From the NCBI RefSeq assembly GCF_005082825.1, contig NZ_CP034882.1:446318-510317 (forward strand): a stretch of DNA of 64,000 bases. Direction: 5' to 3'. The notes under the pieces were generated by a model. That model was not told where the DNA came from and did not search any database. It was given only the letters and a program-made list of their open reading frames with translations. This stretch comes from Buchnera aphidicola (Brevicoryne brassicae) (GTDB lineage Bacteria > Pseudomonadota > Gammaproteobacteria > Enterobacterales > Enterobacteriaceae). Position 1 is the stretch's first letter. Every line of letters begins with the position of its first letter. Below are positions 1 through 8,155 of the stretch, in pieces. Both the position numbers and the translations under genes were made by a program.

Positions 1-960
1 GCCACACATTTATTACATGCGACATTACGAAAAATTTTTGGCGAAAATGTATATCAAAAAGGTTCTTTAGTCACTGATACATATTTAAGATTTGATTTTT
101 CTTATTCTAAATCTATAAAACTATCTCAAATACAAAAAATTGAACATATTATTAATATGAAAATTCGTGATAATATTCCAATTGAAATTAAAACGTTAAA
201 TTTGGAAGAAGCGAAGAAACAGAAAGCAATGTGTTTATTTGAAAATGAATATAATTCTATCGTTCGTGTTGTATTCATAAATGATTTTTCTATAGAACTT
301 TGTGGAGGAACTCATACGAAAAGAACTGGAGATATTGGATTTTTTAAAATTATTTCTCAATCAAGTATATCATCAGGAATCAAAAGAATCGAAGCTAAAA
401 CTGGACAAAAAGCAATAGATTATTTACATGAAAAAGATAATAATATACAAGATATATCTCTTATACTAAATTGTAATCGTTATTACATCAAAGAAAAAAT
501 ACAACAAATAATAAAAAAAACAAAAATATTAGAAGAGAAAATAATTAATTTTCAAAAGAAAGAAAATACAAATCATATAAAAAAATTAATTAAAAATGCT
601 AATGATATAAAAGGAATAAAATTTGTATCAAATGTTTTTTATAATTATGAGCATAAACTATTAAGAATAATAGTTGATCAATTAAAAAAAGAACTAAAAA
701 AAACAATTATAATTTTAACAAATATTATAAAAAATCGTTTTACCATTGTTATCGGAGTTACAAAAAATTTAACTAATGATATAACAGCAATAAGTATTAT
801 GAACATAATTATGAAAGAAATAAATGGAAACGGTGGAGGAAAAAAAGAAATTGCTGAAGGAGGAGGTATCGACGTAAAAAAACTACTTATTGTTTTAAAC
901 AATATTCAATTATGGATTAATACTCAATTAAAAAATAAAAAAAACAACGATTATTTATAA
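1..960 (+). CDS. alaS: Alanyl-tRNA synthetase, C-terminal part (gene begins before the window)
   Basis: Attaches alanine to tRNA-Ala in the cytosol. Only the last 319 codons are visible: the frame is open from base 1 and corresponds to about residue 566 onward of the 876-residue E. coli enzyme. This part holds the editing domain that removes Ser and Gly from tRNA-Ala, and the C-Ala domain. The zinc ligands are present: the last His of the HxxxH motif at visible residue 3 and CGGTH at visible residues 101-105, with the same 98-residue spacing as in E. coli. The glycine-rich motif near the C terminus is kept as NGNGGGKK...AEGGG. Editing by AlaRS therefore looks intact, unlike that of LeuRS in this window. 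csrA follows as in E. coli. The internal ATG at 157 is not the start. Confidence 0.97.
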   Translation, partial: ATHLLHATLRKIFGENVYQKGSLVTDTYLRFDFSYSKSIKLSQIQKIEHIINMKIRDNIPIEIKTLNLEEAKKQKAMCLFENEYNSIVRVVFINDFSIELCGGTHTKRTGDIGFFKIISQSSISSGIKRIEAKTGQKAIDYLHEKDNNIQDISLILNCNRYYIKEKIQQIIKKTKILEEKIINFQKKENTNHIKKLIKNANDIKGIKFVSNVFYNYEHKLLRIIVDQLKKELKKTIIILTNIIKNRFTIVIGVTKNLTNDITAISIMNIIMKEINGNGGGKKEIAEGGGIDVKKLLIVLNNIQLWINTQLKNKKNNDYL

Positions 961-1021
961 TATACGTTATACAATAAATTCGTTTAAGACTAAAGAATTT
1001 TTTAAATACATCATTTATGGA

Positions 1022-1049
1022 TTCAAATATATTTATAAAAAAATATAAT
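1022..1049 (+). promoter_or_regulatory. Possible sigma-70 promoter for csrA
   Basis: TTCAAA at 1022-1027 and a consensus TATAAT at 1044-1049 are separated by 16 bases, about 100 bases upstream of csrA in the alaS-csrA gap. The -35 matches only four of six positions, and A+T-rich sequence yields such matches by chance, so this is a weak call. Confidence 0.3.
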
Positions 1050-1104
1050 ACATTACAAGATATTTTTTGGTCTACGTTTAACCCTATATTATTCATAAAA
1101 CCAG

Positions 1105-1143
1105 GGATTGGAAAGGCCGAACTCTTTTAAAATCTTTTAAGGA
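1105..1143 (+). promoter_or_regulatory. GGA motifs in the csrA leader, including the ribosome-binding site
   Basis: GGA occurs at 1105-1107, 1110-1112 and 1141-1143; the last is inside the Shine-Dalgarno AAGGAG at 1139-1144. CsrA binds GGA in mRNA leaders, and E. coli csrA represses its own translation through leader sites that include the ribosome-binding site. In DNA this poor in G the clustering suggests that autoregulation is kept. I have not tested the RNA fold. Confidence 0.4.
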
Positions 1144-1153
1144 GCAAAAAACA

Positions 1154-1339
1154 ATGCTGATTCTAACTCGTCGAGTTGGCGAAACATTAATAATTGGAGA
1201 TGAAATTACTGTAACAGTACTAGGAGTTAAAGGTAACCAAGTTCGCATTGGTGTAAATGCCCCTAAAGAAGTATCGGTACATCGTGAAGAAATATATCAA
1301 CGTATTCAAACTGAAAAAAAACAACAAAAAAGTTGTTAA
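1154..1339 (+). CDS. csrA: Carbon storage regulator CsrA
   Basis: Small homodimeric RNA-binding protein that controls translation and stability of mRNAs with GGA sites, classically central carbon metabolism. At 61 residues it is the same length as E. coli CsrA, starts [11 protein letters not shown] and keeps the two residues most important for RNA contact, Leu4 and Arg44. A strong Shine-Dalgarno, AAGGAG, lies nine bases before the ATG. The neighbours alaS and tRNA-Ser/tRNA-Arg match E. coli. Few global regulators survive in Buchnera-type genomes, so its near-perfect conservation implies use. The CsrB/CsrC decoy RNAs are not visible here. Confidence 0.98.
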   Translation: MLILTRRVGETLIIGDEITVTVLGVKGNQVRIGVNAPKEVSVHREEIYQRIQTEKKQQKSC

Positions 1340-1355
1340 TTAACATCTTATCTTG

Positions 1356-1393
1356 CTACTTTTAAAGTAAAACGTAGTATTTTTGTATTTTTT
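1356..1393 (+). terminator. Probable intrinsic terminator after csrA
   Basis: CTACTTTT (1356-1363) pairs with AAAA-GTAG (1369-1377, one bulged C) around a five-base loop, and a T-rich tail with two runs of T follows. It lies 16 bases after the csrA stop and before the tRNA promoter, the expected place to separate the two transcripts. Confidence 0.5.
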
Positions 1394-1419
1394 ATCAATA
1401 TTAAATTAATAAAATATGT

Positions 1420-1447
1420 TTGACTTATATTTAAAAAAAAGTACAAT
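1420..1447 (+). promoter_or_regulatory. Sigma-70 promoter of the tRNA-Ser/tRNA-Arg operon
   Basis: TTGACT at 1420-1425 and TACAAT at 1442-1447, 16 bases apart, each differ from consensus by one base. The -10 ends 23 bases before the tRNA-Ser 5' end. No other promoter-like pair lies before tRNA-Arg, so both tRNAs are probably co-transcribed. Confidence 0.65.
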
Positions 1448-1470
1448 GATAATTGTAAAAATTAAAGTTA

Positions 1471-1563
1471 GGTGAGATGGCCGAGAGGTTGAAGGCGCTC
1501 CCCTGCTAAGGGAGTATGTAAAAAAATTTTGCATCGAGGGTTCGAATCCCTCTCTCACCGCCA
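1471..1563 (+). tRNA. serV: tRNA-Ser (anticodon GCU)
   Basis: Reads AGC and AGU. The acceptor GGTGAGA pairs with TCTCACC; the anticodon stem CTCCC/GGGAG encloses GCT; a long variable arm typical of class II tRNAs follows, then the T arm with GGTTCGAATCC. The discriminator is G and CCA is encoded at 1561-1563. Sequence and position after csrA match E. coli serV. Confidence 0.98.
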
Positions 1564-1589
1564 CTATTTAATTTATAAAATTATATTTT

Positions 1590-1663
1590 GCATCCGTAGC
1601 TCAGTTGGATAGAGTACTCGGCTACGAACCGAGCGGTCGGAGGTTCGAATCCTTCCGGATGCA
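1590..1663 (+). tRNA. argV: tRNA-Arg (anticodon ACG)
   Basis: The cloverleaf is complete: acceptor GCATCCG/CGGATGC, anticodon stem CTCGG/CCGAG with ACG, T arm GGTTCGAATCC, discriminator A. A34 is normally deaminated to inosine by TadA so that it reads CGU, CGC and CGA. CCA is not encoded (AAA follows), so nucleotidyltransferase must add it. E. coli has several copies after serV; here there is one. Confidence 0.98.
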
Positions 1664-1762
1664 AAAATAAAAAAAATCAAAAAATATCTTTCTTAAAAAG
1701 AAGTTAATAAATATTAATTTAAATTTTCAAAAAAAAGTAAATATTAAAATCAGGAGTAAAAA

Positions 1763-3304
1763 TTGATACAAGATATCTCAGAAAAAATTTCCTGGTTAAA
1801 AAAACATCCATTAATATTAAAAGGTATTTTCCGAGGAATTGAACGTGAAACTTTAAGAATTCAAAAAAATGGAAAATTTTCTAAATCTTTGCATCCAAAT
1901 GTTATCGGATCACCTTTAACTCATAAATGGATCACTACTGATTTTGCAGAAAATTTATTAGAATTTGTCACTCCAGCCAGTAATAATGTAGACTACCTAT
2001 TATCCTTCTTAAAAGATCTTCATTCCTTTGTAGCATTAAAAATAAAAAATGAAAGAATGTGGCCATTCAGTATACCATACTGTTATGACGATAAAACAAA
2101 TATTAAAATCGCTCAATATGGGACTTCTAATGTTGGAAGAAAAAAAACTACTTACCGAATAGGTCTTAAAACTCGTTATGGTGATCTCGTAAATACCATT
2201 TCAGGTGTACATTATAATTTTTCATTGCCTGTATCTTTTTGGGAAATCTGTAAAGAAAAAAATAATATAGAATCAATTTCATCAGGATACTTAAACTTAA
2301 TAAGAAATTATTATAGATTCGGTTGGATTATTCCCTACTTATTTGGAACATCTCCAGCAATATCATCATATTTTTTAAAAAATGCAAAAAAAAAATACCA
2401 ATTCAAAAAAAATAAAGAAAATATATTTTATTTACCATGGTCTACTTCTCTAAGACTTAGTGATATTGGATATACTAGTACAAAGATTACAGATTTAAAT
2501 ATTATGTTTAATGATTTAAGTTCGTATTTAGAATCATTAAAAAATACCTTAATAACACCATCAAAAAAATTTGCAAAAATAGGTGTAAAAGATATAAATG
2601 GAAATTTTCAACAATTAAATACTAATATTTTACAAATGGAAAATGAACTTTATACACAAATCAGACCTAAAAGAAAAACTCACAATGGCGAATTACTTAT
2701 AGAGGCTCTACAAAATAAAGGTATTGAATACGTAGAAATACGATCCTTAGATATTAATCCATTTTCATCAATAGGTATAAACAAAAATCAAATATTATTA
2801 TTAGATTTATTTCTAATTTGGTGTGCTTTAATGGATTCACCTAATATGGACAGAGAAGATTTTTTATTAACAACTAAAAATTGGGAAAAAATTATTTTTG
2901 AAGGAAGAAAACCTAATCAAAAAATTTATATTAACCAAAAAAATGAAACTAAAACACTAGTTGAAATAGGTGAAACTATATTTAAAGATTTAAATAAAAT
3001 TGCATGCATACTTGATAGCAGTCAAAATAATGTATTATATCAAACAGTATGTAAAAAAATAATTTTATTTTTTAAAAATCCAGAATTAACTTATTCTGCT
3101 CAATTTTTAAAAAATTTTATCAAAAAAGGTGTTAAAAAGACCGGATTAGCTTTATCTAATAAATATCATGAACAATTTATACATAGATCTCATAAAAATT
3201 TTCATAAAAATTTTTTAGAACAAGAAGTAATACGTTCTCATCAAAAACAAAAAAATATAGAAAAAGAAGATATATTATCCTTCGAAGATTATATACAAAC
3301 ATAA
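1763..3304 (+). CDS. gshA: Glutamate-cysteine ligase
   Basis: ATP-dependent joining of glutamate and cysteine, the first step of glutathione synthesis. The 513 residues align along their length with the 518 of E. coli Gsh[15 protein letters not shown] near the N terminus, [17 protein letters not shown] at about 50-66, the [11 protein letters not shown] block, and [14 protein letters not shown] in the C-terminal half. The start is TTG, preceded by CAGGAG seven bases upstream; E. coli gshA also uses TTG and the N terminus aligns at residue 1, so I keep it. A hairpin follows the gene. Cysteine from the cys cluster in this window is its substrate. Confidence 0.97.
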   Translation: MIQDISEKISWLKKHPLILKGIFRGIERETLRIQKNGKFSKSLHPNVIGSPLTHKWITTDFAENLLEFVTPASNNVDYLLSFLKDLHSFVALKIKNERMWPFSIPYCYDDKTNIKIAQYGTSNVGRKKTTYRIGLKTRYGDLVNTISGVHYNFSLPVSFWEICKEKNNIESISSGYLNLIRNYYRFGWIIPYLFGTSPAISSYFLKNAKKKYQFKKNKENIFYLPWSTSLRLSDIGYTSTKITDLNIMFNDLSSYLESLKNTLITPSKKFAKIGVKDINGNFQQLNTNILQMENELYTQIRPKRKTHNGELLIEALQNKGIEYVEIRSLDINPFSSIGINKNQILLLDLFLIWCALMDSPNMDREDFLLTTKNWEKIIFEGRKPNQKIYINQKNETKTLVEIGETIFKDLNKIACILDSSQNNVLYQTVCKKIILFFKNPELTYSAQFLKNFIKKGVKKTGLALSNKYHEQFIHRSHKNFHKNFLEQEVIRSHQKQKNIEKEDILSFEDYIQT

Positions 3305-3309
3305 AACTT

Positions 3310-3330
3310 CCCATGCTTAATAAACATGGG
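3310..3330. terminator. Hairpin between convergent gshA and metK
   Basis: CCCATG (3310-3315) and CATGGG (3325-3330) form a six-base-pair stem, G+C-rich for this genome, with a nine-base loop. On the minus strand it is followed by AAGTTTTAT, on the plus strand by no T run, so it suits metK transcripts better than gshA transcripts. Confidence 0.4.
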
Positions 3331-3434
3331 CAATATTACAAAATTAATATACTTTTATTCATATAATGAATTCTTTTTTATTTTGAAATAACAAATATAT
3401 TTTTAAAATTTCGTACAAAAAATATTAAATAATA

Positions 3435-4574
3435 CTATCTAGATAACTCATTTATTTTATCAATCTTTTCCCATGGAAACTCTTCTCTTCCAAAATGACC
3501 ATAAACTGCTGTTTTAAGATAAATAGGTTGTAGAAGATTGAGCATTTTAATTAATCCATATGGACGTAAATCAAAAATATCACGAATCAAAGAAATTAAA
3601 GATTTATTGCTTATTTTACCGGTTCCAAAAGTATCTATCATAATAGAAATTGGCTCTGATATTCCAATAGCATATGACAATTGAATTTCACAACGATCAG
3701 CTAAACCAGACGCTACAATGTTTTTAGCTACATATCTAGCAGCATATGCTGCAGATCGATCTACTTTAGAAGGATCTTTTCCAGAAAAAGCACCTCCTCC
3801 GTGTCTAGACATACCACCGTAAGTGTCAACAATAATTTTTCGACCAGTTAAACCACAATCTGCTACTGGGCCTCCAATAACAAATCTACCTGTAGGATTA
3901 ATAAAAAATTTAGTATTTTTTGTTAACCATTTTTTTGGTAGTACTGGTTTTATGATTTCTTCCATAATTGAATCTTTTAAAACATGTTGAGACACATTTT
4001 CTAAATGTTGTGTAGAAAAAACTACAGTATCTATTCCTACTATATTTCCATTGTTGTATTTAAATGTGACTTGACTTTTAGCATCAGGTTTAAGCCAAGG
4101 TAAGATCTTATTTTTTCTCAATTCAGATTGTTTTTTCATTAAAAGATGAGCATAAGTAATAGGAGCCGGCATTAACACTTCAGTCTCGTTAGTCGCATAA
4201 CCAAATATAATTCCTTGATCTCCAGCTCCTTGTTCTAAGGGATTAATACGGTCAACACCTTGATTTATATCTAATGATTGTTTTCCAATTGTACTCAATA
4301 TAGCACAAGAATCAGCGTTAAATCCTGTATCAGAATCAATATAACCTATATTTTTAATAGTATTACGAGTAATTTCCTCAACGTCAACCCATGCAGTTGT
4401 GGTAATTTCTCCTCCAATTAAAACCATTCCTGTTTTAACATATGTTTCACAGGCAACACGTGCTTTTTTATCTTGTTTAAGTATTTCATCAAGTAAAGCA
4501 TCAGAAATCTGATCAGCAATTTTATCTGGATGGCCTTCTGAAACTGATTCAGATGTAAAAAGATATTCATTCAT
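3435..4574 (-). CDS. metK: S-adenosylmethionine synthetase
   Basis: Makes S-adenosylmethionine from methionine and ATP in the cytosol, the methyl donor for rsmE and the cofactor for radical-SAM enzymes miaB and queE encoded here. The 379 residues compare with 384 in E. coli. Family motifs are intact: [18 protein letters not shown] at 8-25, [15 protein letters not shown] in the first half, and [20 protein letters not shown] in the second. AAGGTAAC on the coding strand precedes the ATG. It stands alone, convergent with gshA and divergent from endA across about 260 bases of A+T-rich DNA in which I recognise no regulatory site. Confidence 0.98.
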   Translation of the reverse strand: MNEYLFTSESVSEGHPDKIADQISDALLDEILKQDKKARVACETYVKTGMVLIGGEITTTAWVDVEEITRNTIKNIGYIDSDTGFNADSCAILSTIGKQSLDINQGVDRINPLEQGAGDQGIIFGYATNETEVLMPAPITYAHLLMKKQSELRKNKILPWLKPDAKSQVTFKYNNGNIVGIDTVVFSTQHLENVSQHVLKDSIMEEIIKPVLPKKWLTKNTKFFINPTGRFVIGGPVADCGLTGRKIIVDTYGGMSRHGGGAFSGKDPSKVDRSAAYAARYVAKNIVASGLADRCEIQLSYAIGISEPISIMIDTFGTGKISNKSLISLIRDIFDLRPYGLIKMLNLLQPIYLKTAVYGHFGREEFPWEKIDKINELSR

Positions 4575-4832
4575 TTTTAGTTACCTTTTTATTTTTGTTT
4601 TTTAAACTTAAAATATATAAAAATATAGCATTATAATATTTATTATATATTTAATTTTTTATGATAAAAAATATTATTTTTTAATATTTTATTAAAGATA
4701 AAATCTCTTAATGTTTATTACTAAAAAAAAATATATTATATACTGAGATCAATTAAAAAATAATAAATATGTTTTTTCTTATTAATAAAATGTATTATAT
4801 AAATTAATTTTTAAAAACTAACAAATATAAAA

Positions 4833-5545
4833 ATGATAAAAAAAATAGTAGTTATAATCAGTATGTTTTTTTTTTATTTTCGATTAAAAAAAATAATTTT
4901 AAAAAAACCACAAAAAATTTTTATCAAACAAAAATTATAGCAATTAGAATTCATCAAAATGCACCAGGCTCATTTTACTGTGGATGTAAAATTATTTGGA
5001 AACAAAAAAAAGGTATTCCTATTTTAGGATCTTGTGGATATAAAATCCGTAAAAATAAAAATCGAGCAACAAGAATTGAATGGGAACATGTAGTACCAGC
5101 ATGGCAATTTGGACATCAAAAAAAATGTTGGAAAAAAGGAGGTCGTAAAAAATGTACACAAGATCAAACATATAAAAATATTGAATCAGATCTTTATAAT
5201 TTACAACCAGCAATCGGAGAAATAAATGCAGATCGTTCTAATTTTATGTATGACGAACTAAAAAAACAAACCCCCAAATATTATGGAAAATGTAAAATGA
5301 AAATAGATTTTAAAAGAAAACTTGTAGAACCACCTAAGAGATCTAGGGGAAGTATAGCTAGAACTTATTTTTATATGAGCGAACGATATAAAATTATTTT
5401 ATCTCAAAAACAAAAAAAAATATTTAAAAAATGGGATAAAATTTTTCCTGTAACAAAATGGGAATGTACAAGAGAACGACTAATATTTCAAGTACAAGGT
5501 TATCATAATAATTATGTTTATAAAAAATGTCTTCTTAAAAAATAA
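4833..5545 (+). CDS. endA: Endonuclease I, reading frame interrupted at a T10 run
   Basis: E. coli EndA is a periplasmic DNA endonuclease. The ATG at 4833 opens a basic, hydrophobic leader ([11 protein letters not shown]) that runs into ten T at 4866-4875 and then reaches a stop at 4938. From the T run onward another frame (codons beginning at positions such as 4877 and 4922) encodes the whole mature protein: [25 protein letters not shown] with the active-site region, [17 protein letters not shown], and SIARTYFYM. All eight Cys of the E. coli mature protein that I can place have partners. One extra T joins the frames into 237 residues, against 235 in E. coli. The mature frame has no usable ATG, GTG or TTG upstream. 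It is either rescued by slippage, recently broken, or an assembly undercall; automatic annotation would call it a pseudogene. Confidence 0.85.
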
Positions 5546-6302
5546 TAATATAAAAAATTATAAGAAAAACATTCCTCGTATTTATATGAAAGAAAAATTA
5601 AAAATTAATGAAACTTATTTCTTATCAAAAGATAATATGCATTACATTCAAAGTGTTTTAAGAATGAAAATGCAAGATATAATAGAAATATTTAATGATA
5701 CTAATTATATTTTTTTTGGTAAAATAATATTTTTGTCTGTTCAAATCATTAAAATTAAAATTTTTAGAAATGAACTTAGAAACATCGAATCTCCAATCAA
5801 CATTCATTTAGGACAAATAATTTCTAAAAATGAAAAAATAGATTTCATTATACAAAAATCAATTGAAATGGGTGTTAATATAATTACACCTTTATTTTCT
5901 GAATATTGTAATGTCCAAAAAAAATTTTTTAATGTATCTCATAAAATACAACGTTGGAATAAGATAATCATATCTGCATGTCAACAATGTAATCGTAATA
6001 TTATTCCTAAAATTCAAAATCCTAAAGATATTTTAGCATGGTGTCAAGATGCTCAAGAAAATGATATGAAAATTGTTTTTCATCCAGAATCTCATTTAAC
6101 AATTAATCAATTAAATAAATTCACAAAAAATATTAGAATAATCATTGGCCCCGAAGGTGGTTTATCAAAGCATGAAATTAAAAAAATTATTGAATATGGA
6201 TTTACTTCAATAAAATTAGGACCTAGAATATTAAGAACAGAAACAGCTGCTATTGCAGCAATTACTGCATTACAAATAAAGTTTGGTGATTTTATAATAT
6301 AA
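5514..6302 (+). CDS. rsmE: 16S rRNA (uracil-1498-N3) methyltransferase
   Basis: SAM-dependent SPOUT-fold enzyme that methylates U1498 of 16S rRNA near the decoding centre. Recognised by [44 protein letters not shown], the knot motif [13 protein letters not shown] and [20 protein letters not shown]. The ATG used here gives 262 residues, 19 more than E. coli (243), with a basic extension before NIPRIY, which aligns with the start of the E. coli protein. No ATG, GTG or TTG lies nearer to that point, so the extension may be real or a rarer start may be used. The start overlaps the end of endA by 32 bases in another frame. endA-rsmE is also the E. coli order. Confidence 0.93.
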   Translation: MFIKNVFLKNNNIKNYKKNIPRIYMKEKLKINETYFLSKDNMHYIQSVLRMKMQDIIEIFNDTNYIFFGKIIFLSVQIIKIKIFRNELRNIESPINIHLGQIISKNEKIDFIIQKSIEMGVNIITPLFSEYCNVQKKFFNVSHKIQRWNKIIISACQQCNRNIIPKIQNPKDILAWCQDAQENDMKIVFHPESHLTINQLNKFTKNIRIIIGPEGGLSKHEIKKIIEYGFTSIKLGPRILRTETAAIAAITALQIKFGDFII

Positions 6303-6336
6303 AATACTTACTTTAAAAAAAAATTATTAAGTTATC

Positions 6337-6353
6337 AACTTATAAAATAAGTT
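6337..6353. terminator. Hairpin between convergent rsmE and fau
   Basis: AACTTAT (6337-6343) and ATAAGTT (6347-6353) are perfectly complementary around AAA. On the minus strand, downstream of fau, a run of nine U follows after about a dozen bases; on the plus strand the following T run is short. A weak A+T-only candidate. Confidence 0.35.
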
Positions 6354-6944
6354 TTAAAAAACCCATATTTTATTAGGTGTTAAAACAAGAGGTAAAGAAA
6401 CATCCCAGTGTTGTTTAGGTATGTTAGATACTAATTGAAAATTATAAGATAAACCTACTGGAAAAAAATTTTTTTTGTACCAATTTTTTAAAAAAACATC
6501 ATAAAATCCTCCACCCATGCCTAGTCTTACACCTTTTTTATCAAAAGCTACTAAGGGCACTATTATTGTATCTAAATTATAAATTGAAATAATATCTTGA
6601 ATATTAAAAATAGGTTCTAATATATTATATTTATTGTAATATAAAATAGAATTAGAAGTAAGACGAACAAATAACATTTTCTTGTTTTTAAAAGAAAATA
6701 TTACAGGAACAAAAACGTTTTTTTTATTTAACCATAATTTTAAAATTAAAGGGTATGTGTTTATTTCACCTTCGAATGGTAAAAATAAAGCAATATTTCT
6801 GCTATTATAAATAAATTTGCAATTATATGCAATTTTAGAAATTTTAACTGATGCATCATATTGTTCTGTAATACTTAATGATTTACGGGCAATTTTTATA
6901 TATGTACGAATACTGTCTCTATGTTTAAAAATTTTTGATAACAT
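6354..6944 (-). CDS. fau: 5-formyltetrahydrofolate cyclo-ligase family protein (YgfA/Fau)
   Basis: ATP-dependent conversion of 5-formyltetrahydrofolate to methenyltetrahydrofolate, returning a dead-end folate to the one-carbon pool. The 196 residues compare with 182 in E. coli; the extra length is mostly N-terminal. The family signature [20 protein letters not shown] is near residues 128-147, with [14 protein letters not shown] earlier and [10 protein letters not shown] at the end. It lies two bases after rpiA on the same strand, so the two are co-transcribed. In E. coli the 6S RNA gene precedes it; here rpiA takes that place and no 6S-like sequence is visible. Confidence 0.94.
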   Translation of the reverse strand: MLSKIFKHRDSIRTYIKIARKSLSITEQYDASVKISKIAYNCKFIYNSRNIALFLPFEGEINTYPLILKLWLNKKNVFVPVIFSFKNKKMLFVRLTSNSILYYNKYNILEPIFNIQDIISIYNLDTIIVPLVAFDKKGVRLGMGGGFYDVFLKNWYKKNFFPVGLSYNFQLVSNIPKQHWDVSLPLVLTPNKIWVF

Positions 6945-6946
6945 AA

Positions 6947-7618
6947 TTAAATTATTTTGTTTTGTTTAATAGTTCTAATACCTTTTTTTGTGCCAATTAA
7001 AACAATATCTGCACGTCTTGAAGCAAATAAACCTACTGTTACAACACCCGGTAATGAATTAATTTTTTTTTCCATTAAAATAGGATCTTTGATACATAAA
7101 TTATATGCATCTATAATAATATTACCATTATCTGTAATAATATTTTTTCGATGTTTGGGTTCTCCTCCAATTTTTATTATTTCTTTTGAAACATAAGAAA
7201 GTGCCATAGGAATAATCTCAATAGGTAAAGGAAATTTTCCAAGAGCATCTACTATTTTTGATTTATCAACAATACAAATAAATTGTTTTGCCATTGCAGC
7301 AATAATTTTTTCTCTAGTTAAAGCTGCACCTCCTCCCTTAATCATTTGCATTTGATGATTTATTTCATCAGCACTATCAATATAAATAGTAAGTGAACTA
7401 AAATTTTTTAAATTAAAAACTTGTATTCCTTGTTTTTTTAATAAAAATGTAGAAGTATTAGAGCTAGACACTGCACCATGTATTATGCTTTTAATTGTAC
7501 TTAATGCTTGAATAAAATAAAAAATAGTTGTTCCGGTTCCAACTCCAATAATAGCACCAGGACGAATATAATCTAATGCAGCCCATGCTGCTTTTTTTTT
7601 TAATTTATCTAAATTCAT
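6947..7618 (-). CDS. rpiA: Ribose-5-phosphate isomerase A
   Basis: Interconverts ribose 5-phosphate and ribulose 5-phosphate in the non-oxidative pentose phosphate pathway, supplying PRPP and nucleotides. The 223 residues compare with 219 in E. coli. Visible motifs are IGVGTGTT (phosphate loop, about 24-31), [11 protein letters not shown], the catalytic region [24 protein letters not shown] and the active-site stretch [20 protein letters not shown]. The A+T-rich gap upstream, before the tRNA genes, carries an 18-bp tandem repeat. Co-transcribed with fau. Confidence 0.97.
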   Translation of the reverse strand: MNLDKLKKKAAWAALDYIRPGAIIGVGTGTTIFYFIQALSTIKSIIHGAVSSSNTSTFLLKKQGIQVFNLKNFSSLTIYIDSADEINHQMQMIKGGGAALTREKIIAAMAKQFICIVDKSKIVDALGKFPLPIEIIPMALSYVSKEIIKIGGEPKHRKNIITDNGNIIIDAYNLCIKDPILMEKKINSLPGVVTVGLFASRRADIVLIGTKKGIRTIKQNKII

Positions 7619-7679
7619 GATATTAAAAACTTATTTTTAAAAAAAATTATAAAATAATAGATTATTCGTTTAATTTAAT

Positions 7680-7715
7680 TAGAAATTAATAATTTTATAG
7701 AAATTAATAATTTTA
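7680..7715. repeat. 18-bp tandem duplication upstream of rpiA
   Basis: The unit tagaaattaataatttta occurs at 7680-7697 and again, identical, at 7698-7715. It lies in non-coding A+T-rich DNA between rpiA and tRNA-Gln. It looks like a simple slippage duplication; no function is evident. Confidence 0.8.
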
Positions 7716-7785
7716 AATTATAAATTGATATTTTTTAAAAAATATTGTTTATTTAAAAGAATGAGAAAAAGATAGTGTTTTAGAA

Positions 7786-7860
7786 TGGCTGGGGTACCTG
7801 GATTCGAACCAGGGATGCCGGTATCAAAAACCGGTGCCTTAACCTCTTGGCTATACCCCA
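7786..7860 (-). tRNA. glnU: tRNA-Gln (anticodon UUG)
   Basis: On the minus strand the acceptor TGGGGTA pairs with TACCCCA, the anticodon stem CCGGT/ACCGG encloses TTG, the T arm is GGTTCGAATCC and the discriminator is G. CCA is encoded (7786-7788). Last gene of a Met-Leu-Gln cluster in the order of the E. coli metT-leuW-glnU operon. It must read both CAA and CAG unless another tRNA-Gln exists elsewhere. Confidence 0.98.
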
Positions 7861-7874
7861 ATTTAGTGTATATA

Positions 7875-7956
7875 TACGGGAGGCGAGATTTGAACTCGCA
7901 CACCTTTCGGCGCCAGAACCTAAATCTGGTGCGTCTACCAATTTCGCCACTCCCGC
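7875..7956 (-). tRNA. leuW: tRNA-Leu (anticodon UAG)
   Basis: Class II tRNA on the minus strand: acceptor GCGGGAG with CTCCCGT (the end pair is G-U), anticodon stem CCAGA/TCTGG enclosing TAG, a short variable arm, and T arm GAGTTCAAATCTC. The discriminator is A; CCA is not encoded. Middle gene of the Met-Leu-Gln cluster. Confidence 0.97.
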
Positions 7957-7966
7957 TAAAAAACAT

Positions 7967-8040
7967 TGGCTACGACGGGATTTGAACCCATGACCCCAGC
8001 GTTATGAGTGCTGTGCTCTAACCGACTGAGCTACGTAGCC
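7967..8040 (-). tRNA. metT: Elongator tRNA-Met (anticodon CAU)
   Basis: Minus strand; acceptor GGCTACG/CGTAGCC and overall sequence match E. coli elongator tRNA-Met rather than the CAU-bearing tRNA-Ile2. The anticodon stem is CAGCA/CGCTG, so positions 31 and 39, next to the loop, form an A-C mismatch where E. coli has A-U. Discriminator A; CCA is not encoded. First gene of the Met-Leu-Gln cluster. Confidence 0.97.
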
Positions 8041-8067
8041 TATTAAATATTTAGTTATATAACAATT

Positions 8068-8073
8068 ATTATA
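8068..8073 (-). promoter_or_regulatory. Possible -10 element of the Met-Leu-Gln tRNA operon
   Basis: A consensus TATAAT on the minus strand ends 27 bases before the tRNA-Met 5' end. I see no good -35 at 16-18 bases; TTGATT at 8096-8101 is 22 bases away. Suggestive only. Confidence 0.25.
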
Positions 8074-8155
8074 CTTTATAATATATTAATTGAATAATCA
8101 ACAAAAATATTTTTATCAATCTATTTAAAATAGATAAAAACATAATGAGAAAAAA

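Noticed and set aside
678-902. Hydrophobic 74-codon minus-strand frame in alaS
   Set aside because: Shadow of the AlaRS coding strand; Lys/Asn-rich genes give Phe/Ile-rich antisense frames here. The same holds for antisense frames in endA, glnS, eno, miaB, typA, pgk, mscS, recB and argA.
157-960. A complete 267-residue gene starting at the ATG at 157
   Set aside because: The same frame is open to base 1 and upstream codons match AlaRS, so this is an internal Met.
7619-7785. 6S RNA gene near fau and rpiA
   Set aside because: In E. coli ssrS precedes fau, but here only two bases separate rpiA and fau, and the rpiA upstream gap is too A/T-rich and short of G+C stems.
7718-7985. Two overlapping small reading frames on opposite strands (82 and 66 codons)
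   Set aside because: They are read through the tRNA-Gln and tRNA-Leu genes; the peptide text is translated tRNA sequence.
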